Both the position numbers and the translations under genes were made by a program. From contig ML977015.1 of the NCBI GenBank assembly GCA_010015675.1, forward strand, positions 207,450 through 271,449: a stretch of 64,000 nucleotides of DNA. The letters run 5' to 3'. Source of the DNA: Byssothecium circinans (Eukaryota; Ascomycota; Dothideomycetes; Pleosporales; Massarinaceae). This document shows, piece by piece, positions 23,587 through 34,923 of the stretch. The notes beneath the pieces were generated by a model. That model saw nothing but the letters and a program-made list of their open reading frames with translations, was not told the origin of the DNA and searched no databases. The stretch's first letter is position 1. Every line of letters begins with the position of its first letter.

Positions 23587-25125
23587 ATGAGTCTCCGGAC
23601 ACCGCTCTCACGATTGATTAGACCTCAAAATGCAAGCACGATATGCTTACGATGCTGGCAAAAGCTTCTTCACACGCCAATGCCCTTGCGGCGGCCCTTC
23701 TCCTCGATACCAGGTAGTCGGCAGGGCGTGGTCGCTGTTAGAAAGAGCAGGAATTCGTTCACTAAGGACTATTTCTTGGCCAATTCGACGCTGAAAGAAG
23801 TCTTTGGGAGCTCAACTGTACGGTCGAGACGGGAGTTGCAGAGCTCGGTGGTGGGGATGAGGGGAGAGGGTGTGAGCGAGAATGAAGCTATAGAGCAGCC
23901 TATCGCCTCGCATGAAACACGGGAGGAGTTACTACCACATCGAAGGCGGAAGAGGGAAAAGGAATTAGCGGCAGCGGAAGCAGCAGCAAAGGACGCCGAA
24001 GGGAACTATCCAATTGCGCTGGATGCATCGGCCAAGTTGGCCACCATATCCTCGACACTCCCGCAGCGGTCTTTGAAGCGAGTCTTCATGACGTACCTCT
24101 CTTTGACAAAGCCACGGCTTTCTTTCCTCGTAGTCCTCACAGCGACCGCCGCTTACTCGTTATACCCCGTCCCCGGCCTCCTCGCACCCGCCGCGACCGA
24201 TACGCCGTCCCTCTCTACGCTCACGCTGCTATTCCTGACGTCGGGTGTTGCATTATGCTCATCCTCAGCCAATACATTCAACATGATCATGGAGCCTGAA
24301 TATGATGCGAAGATGAGCCGGACACGGAACAGACCGCTTGTCCGCAAGCTGATCAGCACAAGGGGAGCTATGGTTTTCGCTGTAATATGCGGTGTAGTAG
24401 GCACAGGCGCGCTATACTTCGGCGTCAATCCTACGACAGCATTTCTGGGAGCATCAAATATCGTTCTCTATGCGGGCGTCTACACACCACTGAAGCGAAT
24501 GTCGGTACTGAACACATGGGTTGGGGCAGTAGTAGGAGGTATCCCACCCCTAATGGGCTGGACAGCCGCGGCAGGACAATGCGCACACGAAGGCACATGG
24601 CAAGAATTACTCTTTGGTGAAGGCTCAGCAGGTGGCTGGCTTTGCGCCGCACTCCTCTTCGCCTGGCAGTTTCCACATTTCAACTCGCTCTCCTGGTCCA
24701 TCCGCGAAGAGTACAAAAACGCCGGATACCGCATGCTAGCATGGGTCAATCCCGCGCGCAATGGCCGTGTCGCTATCCGATACTCGATCCTTATGTTCCC
24801 CGTCTGCATCGCGCTCTCGTACTGCGGCGTCACGGATCCAAGTTTTGTGGTAACCAGTTCGGCGGTGAATGCTTGGATGACGTGGAAAGCGGTTGAGTTT
24901 TGGAAGGAGCAGGGACATAAGGGGACTGCTAGAGGGCTGTTTTGGGCGAGCGTATGGCATTTGCCAATTGTGATGGTGTTGGCTATGGCGCAGAAGAAGG
25001 GGCTGGGGGAAAGGGTCTATAGGGCCATATTCGGGTATGCGCAGGATGAATATGAGGAGGGGCTTTATTATGAGGTGGATGAGGAAGATGAGGGAGTGGA
25101 TCCAGCCGTGCAAGGGAGGAGCTGA
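23587..25125 (+). CDS. COX10: Protoheme IX farnesyltransferase, mitochondrial (COX10)
   Basis: A single exon of 512 aa. The N-terminus is Arg/Leu/Ser-rich (a mitochondrial presequence; LHTPMPLRRPFSSIPGSR). After a charged linker, the UbiA-type membrane enzyme begins at about residue 170 (YLSLTKPRLSFLVVLTATA). The first prenyl/Mg-binding region is NTFNMIMEPEYDAKMSRTRN with RP following. Then come LKRMSVLNTWVGAVVGGIPP, GW and the conserved AWQFPHFNSLSWSIREEYKN, and further helices. It converts heme B to heme O in the inner membrane, the first step of heme A synthesis for cytochrome c oxidase. The C-terminal tail is unusually acidic (about DEYEEGLYYEVDEEDEG). ATG 23587 was chosen because the targeting signal follows directly. 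Confidence 0.95.
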   Translation: MSLRTPLSRLIRPQNASTICLRCWQKLLHTPMPLRRPFSSIPGSRQGVVAVRKSRNSFTKDYFLANSTLKEVFGSSTVRSRRELQSSVVGMRGEGVSENEAIEQPIASHETREELLPHRRRKREKELAAAEAAAKDAEGNYPIALDASAKLATISSTLPQRSLKRVFMTYLSLTKPRLSFLVVLTATAAYSLYPVPGLLAPAATDTPSLSTLTLLFLTSGVALCSSSANTFNMIMEPEYDAKMSRTRNRPLVRKLISTRGAMVFAVICGVVGTGALYFGVNPTTAFLGASNIVLYAGVYTPLKRMSVLNTWVGAVVGGIPPLMGWTAAAGQCAHEGTWQELLFGEGSAGGWLCAALLFAWQFPHFNSLSWSIREEYKNAGYRMLAWVNPARNGRVAIRYSILMFPVCIALSYCGVTDPSFVVTSSAVNAWMTWKAVEFWKEQGHKGTARGLFWASVWHLPIVMVLAMAQKKGLGERVYRAIFGYAQDEYEEGLYYEVDEEDEGVDPAVQGRS

Positions 25126-26246
25126 TGTTGATACCATGGAGGTGTGTGAAGAGTGAGTCCACTTCTATTTTACTTTATTATACGCTAGCATTGCTGTTAT
25201 CATCGCGGAGTTCGGATCAGCACGTCCATTCTTTCGTTTCCTGGTTGCTGGGTTGGCATTTTCAAAATTTGGCTGACAAAGCTCTTCGCCAGAGACCCTT
25301 GTTTCGATATCTGCTGTACTATATGTATATGTCATCAACATCGATCTAGACGAGGCTCCGAAGTGAAACGAGACGAGTACGCGGCTTGGGCACGCGTTTT
25401 TCTTATATATAACTCTACGTCATACCGAGGCTTTGTGTACATGAGTGCAATATATACCGGCAGTAGCGAGCTGTGCAGGTGGCTCATCTTGTCTGTGCTC
25501 TCAGTGTTAGTTTGTCCGCCTTGGAAGGATATTGTGATGGTTTGGGCAAGTTTTAATGTAGGGTCCAGATCACACGATGGATGCGCGATTGACACGATGT
25601 TATGTTCCGTGATCTTGTGTAACTATGGAAGCATGGTGAGTTGGGCTCGTTGCAGCCAATGGTGTACCGCAATGTAATATGGAGCGTCAAGAGTCCGATT
25701 CAGGGCATCCGCAGATGGCGACCACGATCAGGAAACCCGCTAGGAGTACACAGGTCCACTCGAGTACGCCTCATCCGCAAGACGGAGCCGCAAATCCGTG
25801 AATACAACGATCTAACACGCGACTAGGTACCGAACGTGACAGTCCTGAAGTTATTTCTCTCGCGAACCCACCCGCCCCGTTGTAATATAGAACCCAAGAC
25901 TTTACGTTTCACTCGTTTCGCGTACATCGACCAATCATGATGGAAGCAGCAGCATCCTCTTCATTTACATTTCATCTATCAAAATGAACCCAGGACTATC
26001 TCCGCTACCGCAAATTACCCACCGGCTCTCCACACACAGCACCGCGCCCAGGACTACCGGTAAGTATACGATGAGCTACCATACTTTTAGTCATCTAGGG
26101 TGCATTTGGCTGCAATGAGGCATGGACGGACTAGGATAGGGTGCAGTGATAATCTAGAAGAGCATGGGAGATACAAGGCATATATAAACGACGCTTCCGT
26201 TCGAGGACGAGAGGACTAAGGACTGCAGTTCCCTCACCACGCCACG
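25126..26246. other. Intergenic, no gene seen
   Basis: About 1.1 kb between COX10 and the AA9 gene. Frames are short and unstructured. The promoter of the AA9 gene with its TATA box is at the right-hand end. Confidence 0.5.
26181..26187 (+). promoter_or_regulatory. TATA box of the AA9 gene
   Basis: TATATAA lies 60 bp before the start codon of the secreted AA9 enzyme, in the usual place for an inducible fungal promoter. Confidence 0.5.
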
Positions 26247-27132
26247 ATGAAGTTCCTCCTCGCCTCCCTCCTCGCCGCCACGGCTTCTGCTCACTACACC
26301 TTCCCGGCCCTCATTGCTGGCGGCACGACAACTCCCGCATGGCAGTACGTCAGGAAAACGACGAACTACCAGTCGAACGGCCCAGTCACTGATGTATATT
26401 TCCCCCTTCCCTCCATCAGCCCGTCCATCTTTCGCCTCAGGGACCATACGTCTGACTGTGGAAATAGGTATCCTCCACGCAAATCCGCTGCTACGAACTC
26501 AGCCCCGGAACAGGCGCCCAGACGTACGAAGTAGCCGCCGGCTCCTCCGTGGGATTCACGGCAGCCTCATCGATCAGCCACCCCGGAACATTACAGTTCT
26601 ACATGGCCAAGGTGCCGAGTGGATCTACGGCCGCGACGTGGGACGGAAGCGGGAGTGTGTGGTTTAAGATTTTCGAGCAGGGGCCTACGATCAGTGGGGG
26701 AACGCTTTCGTGGCCTTCGAATGGTATGTTTATGCCTCCTTCTCCTTTTTCTCTCCTCATCTTCCCTGCAAACTTTCAACTTTCGATGCAGAAGTATCTG
26801 CTGTGGCGGAGACAGGATGCGGGGAAAGAACTAACAGCGAAACAACAGGCAAGAGCGCCGTCACCGTGACCATCCCCAAGAACACGCCTTCTGGCGAGTA
26901 TCTCTTCAGAGTCGAGCATATCGCTCTGCACAGCGCTTCCTCGGCTGGTGGGGCGCAGTTCTACATCTCGTGCGGGCAGCTCAAGGTTACTGGCGGTGGT
27001 AGTGGAAACCCGGGGCCGCTTGTTAGCTTCCCCGGTGCGTATAAGGCGACGGATCCGGGGATTATGATTAATATCTATTATCCCGTGCCCACGAGCTATA
27101 CGCCGCCTGGGCCTAGGGTGTGGAGCGGTTAG
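26247..27132 (+). CDS. AA9 lytic polysaccharide monooxygenase (former GH61)
   Basis: The model is join(26247..26393, 26468..26723, 26849..27132), 228 aa. The signal peptide [15 protein letters not shown] is followed directly by His ([11 protein letters not shown]), so cleavage exposes the N-terminal His of the copper histidine brace. The second brace His is in [17 protein letters not shown], and the axial Tyr is in [10 protein letters not shown]. Cys in [12 protein letters not shown] and in ISCGQ match the conserved disulfide partners. It oxidatively cleaves cellulose or related glucans outside the cell. There is no carbohydrate-binding module; after the catalytic domain the protein ends at GPRVWSG. 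The introns are 74 and 125 nt and all junctions keep frame (PVTD-VSSTQI, WPSN-GKSAV). Confidence 0.92.
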
Positions 27133-27977
27133 GAAAGGGTAAGGTTGGATTATGAGTCATGAGAATGTGGGAAACTAGCTTCAAAATACCATATCAACCA
27201 TTTTTCAGGACAAAAAATACTTACACATCCTATTATTTACACCTCCCTCTCAATACCTATTCATCCGCACACTGTTTCTTCTCGTCCCTAGCTCCCGCCC
27301 TCGATCTCTCCAAATGCTCCATACGCTCCCTCTCCCACACATTCCCCCTTATCATAAAACCTCTCAAAAACACCAACCCCTTCTCCTACTGCCCCTCCAA
27401 ATAAATCCACCCTACCTTCGTCTTCGTAGAAGTATGCACATCAGGCCTCCCCTCTCCCTATCCCCTTCACCCAACGTCCCTTCCCTTATAAACACTACAC
27501 TCGTACCGCCTCCGTAGCGTGAGTAGAGCGGTGTCCAGAATTTGGGGCATCGGCTGATACGTTGGCCTTTTCCTGAGGGGGTGGGCGTGGTGGTGACAAC
27601 GGGTTTGGGAGCAGGGGTGTGGGAAATGAGAGTGAAGTTGTTGGTATTCAAATTCATTTGCAAGGAATCATCCACCCACGCCGTAAGTGTTAAACCACAT
27701 CTGCTCAGGACACCGATCAATCAGTCAACTGATAGAAGTAGCGTTCACGTAATCACATGACTTATCTATCTATACGCTTTCTGCTTCGAGGCTAGCGATC
27801 ATCCGATTGCGTGCTGAAAGTTGACCAATCAGCGGTAACCGCAGATAAAAAACCATAGATCCTTCGCATTATTCATGTCGACTTGGACGGCACTCCTCCG
27901 AACTCTAATCATACATTTCCTACACGTGCTTGGGGAACGAAAGCCAGCAATTAGTCCTTTTTTTTGCTTATTGAGCC
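27133..27977. other. Intergenic, low-complexity, no gene seen
   Basis: It is rich in C and A on the plus strand at 27200-27500 (many CCCTC/ACC runs). Nothing coding or structured is recognised. Confidence 0.45.
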
Positions 27978-29987
27978 ATGGCCCGCGGTATCACAAGCAC
28001 GTCCGAGCCGACCGAAACCTCACCATTGCTTACAAAAACAACGCCGAGAATACCCACTATCGCACCCACGCCGATTGAATCGGGAAACGCCATAGCGACT
28101 TCAGAACCAATACAACGCAACGAACGGAATGCGGAGGAAGACCATGAAGGTAGCGTTGCGGATTCCGACGGAGGCGATCTTGAACGCCAAACCAGCAACG
28201 GCGATGCTTCGAAATTCCAAGGCCTACCAGAAGTCAAGAAGCAATTAATCTACATCTTTCCCGCCATTGCAATCGGAGTAAGTACTCAAATAAGTCCCTG
28301 TGCTTACTCTCTCTAATCCGATCTGGGGAATATAGGTTTTCCTCGCCGCAGCAGATCAGACCCTGGTGGTTACGACTATAGGCACTGTTGGAACTGATCT
28401 TCACGCTCTGAACTCTACATCTTGGATCGCTACTTCGTACTTCCTTACGCTTAGCTGCTTTCAACCGATTTATGGGAAGCTTTCGGATATTTTTGGGAGG
28501 AAGGCATGTTTGCTTTTTGCTTATGCGGTGTTTGGGGTGGGGAGCACGGCGTGCGGTCTTGCGAGGAATATTGAGGAGTTGATCGCTGCGCGGGCTTTTG
28601 CTGGGATTGGTGGCGGGGGGATGACAACGGTGGTGAGTGGTTTTAACTTCGTCTAGTGTCTATCATAGGACTAGTTGACACAACGTAGGAGTGATAAAGA
28701 TGCTGATAGAATCGTAGGTTTCGATCTTGCTCAGTGATGTTGTGAGCCTTAGAGACAGAGGGACTTGGCAGGGTTATATAAACCTCATATTTGCGGCTGG
28801 GAGCGCTGCAGGTAAGTACCATCTTCGAGCCACGTCAAAATAATCCAGGTGACTTATTCCAACCAGGCGCGCCTTTAGGGGGGCTGACAGCTGAGACTAT
28901 AGGCTGGAGATGGGCATTCATAGCTCAGGGGCCAATGTGTGTCTTAGCCATCATCGCCGTCTCGTTCGCCCTCCACTTACCGAAAACGGATCACTCCCAC
29001 TGGAAAGAGAAGCTCATGAAGATTGATATCCTCGGCGCAGTCGTCCTGATCATTGCCGTTGCCGGGTTTCTCGTCGGTTTGGATCGAGGCTCGAACGTCT
29101 CCTGGAACGATCCATGGACCGTCGCTGCCCTCGCGGTTAGCCCTCCTCTCTTCGTCGTCTTCGTCCTCGTCGAACGCTACGTCGCAAGTCACCCGTTCGC
29201 GCCCTTCCGGATCATTCTGAACCGGTCATTGTTTGCTTGCTATTTGTGCAATTTCTTTGCCATGGGTGGGCTGCTCAGCTGCATGTTTTATATACCACTC
29301 TACTGGCAAGTGATCGGTGACATGTCAGCTTCGAAAGCGGGATTGCTGCTGCTGCCTTTGATCGTGTGCTCTGTGAGTGGCTCGCTGTTCGGGGGGATAT
29401 ATATGAAGAAGACGGGACATTACTACTGGCTCACTGTGATCAGCTACACGCAGCTTACCATTGGTCTTGCCGTGGTGCTTTTATTTGCGGGCGTGGTCAA
29501 AACGAGTATACCACTCATAGTGATTGGGAGTGCTATGGCATCATTTGGGAATGGAATCGGTGCGTATCCGCTTGCTTCCATAATTGACAGAAATATCATG
29601 GACTAACAGAATTCAGGCATTACAACAACTCTCATCGGACTCATATCGAACGCGAAGCACGCGGATCAAGCCGTCGCGACGGCTTGTTCATATCTTTTCC
29701 GTTCGCTGGGTTCTGTTTTTGGTATATCAATGTGCGCCACGGCATTCAATCAGACATTGAGAAAATCGCTCCAAGCAGCTCTCAACGGAGACGAAAATGC
29801 GGTAGAGATTGCTGATCGGGTTCGAGAATCGCTCACATATTTCAGGGGCTTGGAAACGCGCTTGAAGGAAGTGGTGAGAGAATGTTATGGGGAGAGTTCC
29901 AGAGCTGCACTGGGAGTTAGTCTGGGTTTGGTGGCGGGGAGTGCGTTTTTCTCGTGGTTTATTAGGGAGAAGAAGTTGGAGAAATAA
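27978..29987 (+). CDS. MFS transporter, DHA2-like drug/amino-acid exporter
   Basis: Five exons: join(27978..28277, 28336..28632, 28718..28811, 28867..29559, 29617..29987), 584 aa. A hydrophilic N-terminus of about 95 residues with a TSPLLTK di-leucine-like motif precedes the membrane part. The first helix (VFLAAADQTLVVTTIGTVGT) carries the DHA2 motif, and MFS motif A appears as GKLSDIFGRK. GGGGMTTVVSILLSDVVSLRDRG is split over introns, as is GAPLGGLTAETIGWRWAF. About 14 helices are expected from the hydrophobic pattern. Relatives include fungal multidrug exporters and the vacuolar basic amino-acid transporters (Vba/Fnx), for which the di-leucine leader would fit. Substrate cannot be assigned. 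Confidence 0.88.
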
Positions 29988-30131
29988 GTGGACAGTTGTA
30001 AAGGAATGGAATGCGTTGGTTAATCAATCGCTATGAAGCTTTGTTCGATTAGTTGGTCGGAGACGCAGCGGGCCTTTCGCGCTGAACCCCTTTGATTTCG
30101 TGCTTGCCGATGTATCGTCTTTTGACCATTT

Positions 30132-33100
30132 TCACTCCTCTTCTGCCTTATCCATCCCCTTATCCATGGAAGCAAATCCTGAATCGGCTTCCAAGGTAGT
30201 GTGACTGCTCTCAACAGGACTATTTTCAGATGATAGCTCATCGTCTGCGAATGTAGATGCTGGGTAGTTGGATTCCTCGCTCTCTGAGACCGCACCGGTC
30301 AACTCAGAAACGATCGAGCGTGCGTATTGTCGATCAGGATCCGTAGAATTGCTAGGACATGCTGTCCATTGCAACTGACGATATTGTCTGCGAAAGTTCA
30401 TTTCCCGAATCATGAAAGACCGTTCGATCAGAGCTTCGATATCGTTCTATGCTGATGTGAGCCGTTACTAGTACAAAGGACCGGTTAAATGTCTTACCGC
30501 AGCGAGCCGGCAATCGAGCGTATAAACGCCTCCTGCAGTGGAAGTAAATGGAAAACCGAATTCCTGCAGAGCATTCTCCTCGATGATTTCTTTCGCAATC
30601 AAGACACCTTCATCTGGCTCATACTTTTTTGATTCCTTCAATTGGGGTAGGTATTCTGGACAGAAAAAGTGGACGTGGATGGGTTCATGGCCGAGGAAGT
30701 ACGTTTGACCGTAATCTGCCCAGTTAGCAAGAAGTTAATTCAATGAGCTGACTTCGACGCTGGGCACACTATGAGGACCACGGAGTCCTTACCGGACTTT
30801 CGAACATAGAAAGGCTTCCAACCTCTGTCTTTGAGAGTGCCCAACAGCTCACTCCCAAGAGCAAGCAGCGGAGATTCCCAGAAAATAGAACTTTGGATAA
30901 TTGCCGGAGAACTCTCTCCAGGGCGAATAAGCGCGCCACCAGAATCTCGAAACGTTCCATCAAAAGTCGTCATGATGCCGTTTCTATCAAGCGTTGTCTG
31001 TATCTTGATTGTCTTGATCGATGAACGATCTACGTTAGGCGGCAATAGCATCATTTTTCCACAGGAGACTTGACCTGCATCTTGGGAGCTTCCAGATGGT
31101 TTTACACGGAGAAATGAACGCTCTCGCCCCGGCGGATGACCTAGATTTGTCCTTCGATTTGCACTAAAATCGGGTCTTCTGAGGTCTGTTAACGTATCCG
31201 GACTCCCGTCGAACAACTCTTCCTGGTAGAAGACGCCGGATGCCGTGTGTGGCATAATAAGAGGGTCCATTCGTTCTTTTGAGAACTCAGATATCTCAAT
31301 CTGTCGCTCTCCTTCCGTGATGCAAGTACGTCGCAAAGGCATATCCACAGGGAAGCGATTGTGCGGCTGCTCATTCACTTGCTCCCACTTTTTCGTGAAT
31401 GCAGCGAACTGCTCTTCGTACCGCGCGATGCGTCTCTCATATTCCTCCTCTTTCTTTCTCTTCTCTTCAGCAGCTTTGAATTCCGCTTCCTTACGCGCCG
31501 GTTCGGCCGCTCGCTCCTTAGTAATCTCCAGCGCTCTCTCTGCAGCTTCCTTGGCCGCCTCCGCAGCTTGTATTTCCAGCCGCGCAAGCCTTTGCGCTTC
31601 AATAGCGTTTTGGCCAGCTATGGCATCCGAATTGGCTTTCTCTGCTTTCCAGGCCGCTTCGGATTCTTCGTGGCGCTTTCGCTGCAGCTCCCCGAACTTT
31701 ACCAAGATCTTCTCGAAGCGGTCGAGCCTTTCTGCTTCCCTGATCGACTTCGACGTCTGGATCTCTTCTTTGTCCTTGGATATGCCTTCTTGCATGAGAG
31801 CTATGTTGCCGGTGATCTGCTCTTCTAGGATATCGAATTTGGGGTCTCGTTTGGTGGTGGCGGGTTGCTTTGCAATCTCATCTAACAGAGATTCTAACCT
31901 GTTTATGATGTTGTCATTGTTCAGCTTGGCGACATTTGGGGGAGGGGAAGGTAAAGCTGGAGGAGGAGGCGGCGGCGGTGTGAGCGGTCGTGGTGGAGGA
32001 GGCATCGGGATAGGGAACTGAGTTGATCCGTATGGGATGTATTGCTGATAAGGATCGAAAGACGGAGGCGCAGTTCCATATTGAGGCACATAGCCCGCCG
32101 TCATTGGTGGCGCATTAAAGGAAGAGGGCCCTGTACCGGCGGGGGCTGCAAAGGGGTTGTCATTCCTTATCGGTTGATGGTATGAAAATCCTTGAGGATC
32201 TCGTGGATTACGTTCTCTTCTCCATTTCGTGATAGGCGGGCAACAAGGCTTCGAGTGGCCAAAATTCGGTTTTCTTGATTCTTTGTGGGGGCCAGGCTGT
32301 CTTCTCTGCGGAAATTCGTCGTCGTCTGAAGTTTCCATGTACCTGTAGTCGGCACGTGCCCGCTTCTGAGGCGTTTTTCTTCCTCGGGAAAAATCATCTG
32401 GGTCTGGCAAGGTTGTACTCTCTTCCGCACTTTGGTATTCTTCTTCCTCGGAGCTACTTGTGTCGAGAGAATCGTACTGCTTCTCTTCGGTGTAGTCTGT
32501 GCTGGCAGTAGGACGACCATGTGACCTTTGTTCAGCAATTCGACGCTCATTCAACTCAGCATAATCTTGCAGTCTCTTCATAGAAGCCTCCTGATATCTG
32601 TCTTCTTCTCTTAATGCATAGAAGGGTTTGCTTGCTTGGACCTGAGGAAAATTAAGGAATGTCCATGATTGCAGAAGCCTGCCGGCTACAATGCTCGCTT
32701 CCGTTTCTTCGGACCATTTGATGATTTTCTCGTCGCGAGAGCTTTGTGACTGTTCGGAATCACTGTCGTTGGCTACAGTTGAACTGTCAACGTTATCCGA
32801 GTTGCAGTCTTCCACTGTTGGATTGTGAGACTCCAAAAATTTGTTGCGAAGATATTCTTGTGGCATGTCGGGTGTAAATACCAGATGATGCAGCCAAGTT
32901 GCCGTATCTTGGAAGTCTGCTTCCCATCGCTGAAGATCTGTATCATGGTTTCGTCGCTTTTCGGTTGGCTGATGCTGCTCCTCTTTGAGTGCTTTCTCCA
33001 CGGCCGTCTTATTCGCTTCTATTACGTTTTCCAACAATGTTCGAAAGCCGTTCGTACGAGGCGGGGGAGCGTTTGCTTGGGCTTGGTCGCCGTTAGGCGA

Positions 33101-33583
33101 ACTAGGGCTACTGGTGTTAGATGAAAGTCGCACTGGTTCGTTTTTGGCTTACTTTATTGTGTATTGTTCGACAGTGACCTTCAAGATTGCAAGCATCAGT
33201 GTGAGTGAGGTCTTGATGCTTTCCAACTTTCTCATCAAGCCTTTTACCTTTGGGTTCTTGAAATACCATTTGATGTGGCGAAGTCGCCTCTGTCTCTTCT
33301 CATCCACAAGCTCCAGTAACTGAACCTCAACGGTTTTGAACCGTTGCAAGACTAAATCTATGCTCTAGAAAAAATCTGGCTTGCAAAGCTTGTGGTAAGC
33401 ATTGAGCGACCCGGCGAGGGTTCTGAGTGTGTCGGACAGGTATGTGATCTCTGTGGCTATTTCCGCCATCTCTTCCGGCACGTGTTTGATCGTTCTTCCA
33501 GCGTTGATTAGGGTACGGGACAAGTGGGCAGCAGTGCCTGCAACAGTGATAGCGGAGGCAATGATGGTTATTGGTTCTGCCAT
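30132..33583 (-). pseudogene. Large protein with fungal STAND-type N-terminal domain, two in-frame nonsense codons
   Basis: One reading frame runs from ATG 33583 through 30793, then splices (30793 to 30715, 30498 to 30446) to a stop at 30132; about 1107 codons. It is interrupted only by TAG at 33367-33365 and TAA at 33151-33149. The N-terminus (MAEPITIIASAITVAGTAAH, then VPEEMAEIATEITYLSDTLR) resembles the helical domain at the start of many fungal STAND/NACHT-type proteins. The family-like text continues in the same frame across both stops (SIDLVLQRFKTVEVQLLELV, WYFKNPKVKGLMRKLESI). Downstream are an acidic/Ser-rich region, a Pro-rich tract, a long Glu/Lys/Ala coiled coil (about residues 560-690) and a C-terminal domain spelled by exons 1 and 2 (GWKPFYVRKS-DYGQTYFLGHEP). 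No NTPase is present. Both stops could come from CAG and CAA by C-to-T at CpA. Unusual splicing or sequence errors are the alternatives. Confidence 0.65.
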
Positions 33584-33629
33584 CGTGCCCCGAAGGTTCG
33601 AGGTATGATAAGAGGAGCCTTCAGTGGCT

Positions 33630-33829
33630 GGAGAGGAATAGGAGAGGAATAGGAGAGGAATAGGAGAGGAATAGGAGAGGAATAGGAGAGGAATAGGAGA
33701 GGAATAGGAGAGGAATAGGAGAGGNNNNNNNNNNGGAATAGGAGAGGAATAGGAGAGGAATAGGAGAGGAATAGGAGAGGAATAGGAGAGGAATAGGAGA
33801 GGAATAGGAGAGGAATAGGAGAGGAATAG
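33630..33829. repeat. 11-bp minisatellite, about 17 visible copies
   Basis: Tandem copies of ggaataggaga, nearly perfect, 95 bp on each side of ten Ns. Read on the minus strand there are no stops, and three units give the 11-residue cycle PIPLLFLSYSS. It lies 47 bp upstream of the ATG of the nonsense-mutated gene. True copy number is unknown because of the gap. Confidence 0.95.
33725..33734. other. Assembly gap (10 N) inside the minisatellite
   Basis: Ten undefined bases interrupt the repeat. A gap of fixed size in a perfect tandem repeat usually marks a collapsed or unspanned array. Confidence 0.98.
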
Positions 33830-34923
33830 TTGCAAAGAAATCGACTTGAAAATGGGGGAAAGTTGAGACCATTTCAGAACCCCGCTCTGAGGGTGGTCAG
33901 CCTAGTTGAAGTTGCTCAACCTTACGTTGTGTTGGTGTAGCTACTGCATGCGTTGCCAAATGTGACATTATTGCTAACGGTGAGTGAACTGCTAATGCTG
34001 TACGCGTAAAGCGTTACGATAAGCTTAGCTGTAAAGTACATAGCTTGTATTAGTTGCCTTAGTTGTGCATGTGTGTATGTTGCGATTGGGTTTTACTGCC
34101 TCGGTAACGTTTCGCAAATACTGTAGCAAGAGACCTGACCCTGTTCGAGGAGGCGGTGCATCGATCAGTCTGGCACAAGCCCGCAACTAGAATAAGGCAA
34201 AGTGTTAACTATACAGTCAGTAATGAAGATAGTCAGTAGCAGTCCAGTTGTTTCCCTAAGTTGAAATTTTCTTTCCGTGACAGCCTGTCATCAACCCAGA
34301 ATGTGAATGCTTATGATGAACTTCGCACAGCCACCAACAAATTTTCAATGGTTGTAGTCGTTCCTCATCTTCCGGGGACTGAGTTTCGGGATGCTTGCCT
34401 AAACTCTGAAGCAGCAATAGAGGAGTACAATACATCCCTCAATTCCAGTCGCTCGGTCTAGTCCGGAAGACTGAGAGACGGGCGCCCCCTGACGATGCTG
34501 TAGAGCATCAAAGACGTCGTATATGGCAGTATGAGGGTGAAAATGATAAAGAGTTGTTTGTACCTACCTAGTAGTTCAGATGACTACGGTGGATCGACCG
34601 CAGGTTTCTGAGCGGGGAAATACTCACGTGATGCATTAACCTAACATAGTTAGCCCAGGTCCTCTCGTTTTCGAACAACATCATATCCCAGCCACCCGGC
34701 TTATCTTCGAACCAATCTCTTCTGTTGAATATTGCGTGCTTTTGTTACATGCATCTCCGAAAGCTTGCACCTTCTCGTATAGTACGTTACGCCAAGAGGC
34801 TGACAAGGACAAGCCTTCCCAAGGCGCACCATGAAAGCCTTCTCTTTAACCAGCTTTCTTCGCTGTTGCTTGTCTCCGCCATTTTATCGCCCACTGGACT
34901 GAAGCTCGACACGACGAGACGAG
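33830..34923. other. Intergenic, no supported gene
   Basis: About 1.1 kb between the minisatellite and the permease. A 66-codon plus frame at 34261-34461 has no recognisable features and an in-frame stop at its end without a splice partner. Confidence 0.45.

Noticed and set aside
26314..26667. Frames overlapping the AA9 gene
   Set aside because: Alternate-frame shadows; the spliced AA9 model explains the region fully.
31245..32021. Long plus-strand frame opposite the STAND-like gene
   Set aside because: Mirror of the Glu/Lys/Ala coiled-coil codons on the other strand (Ser/Leu/Ala-rich), not a gene.
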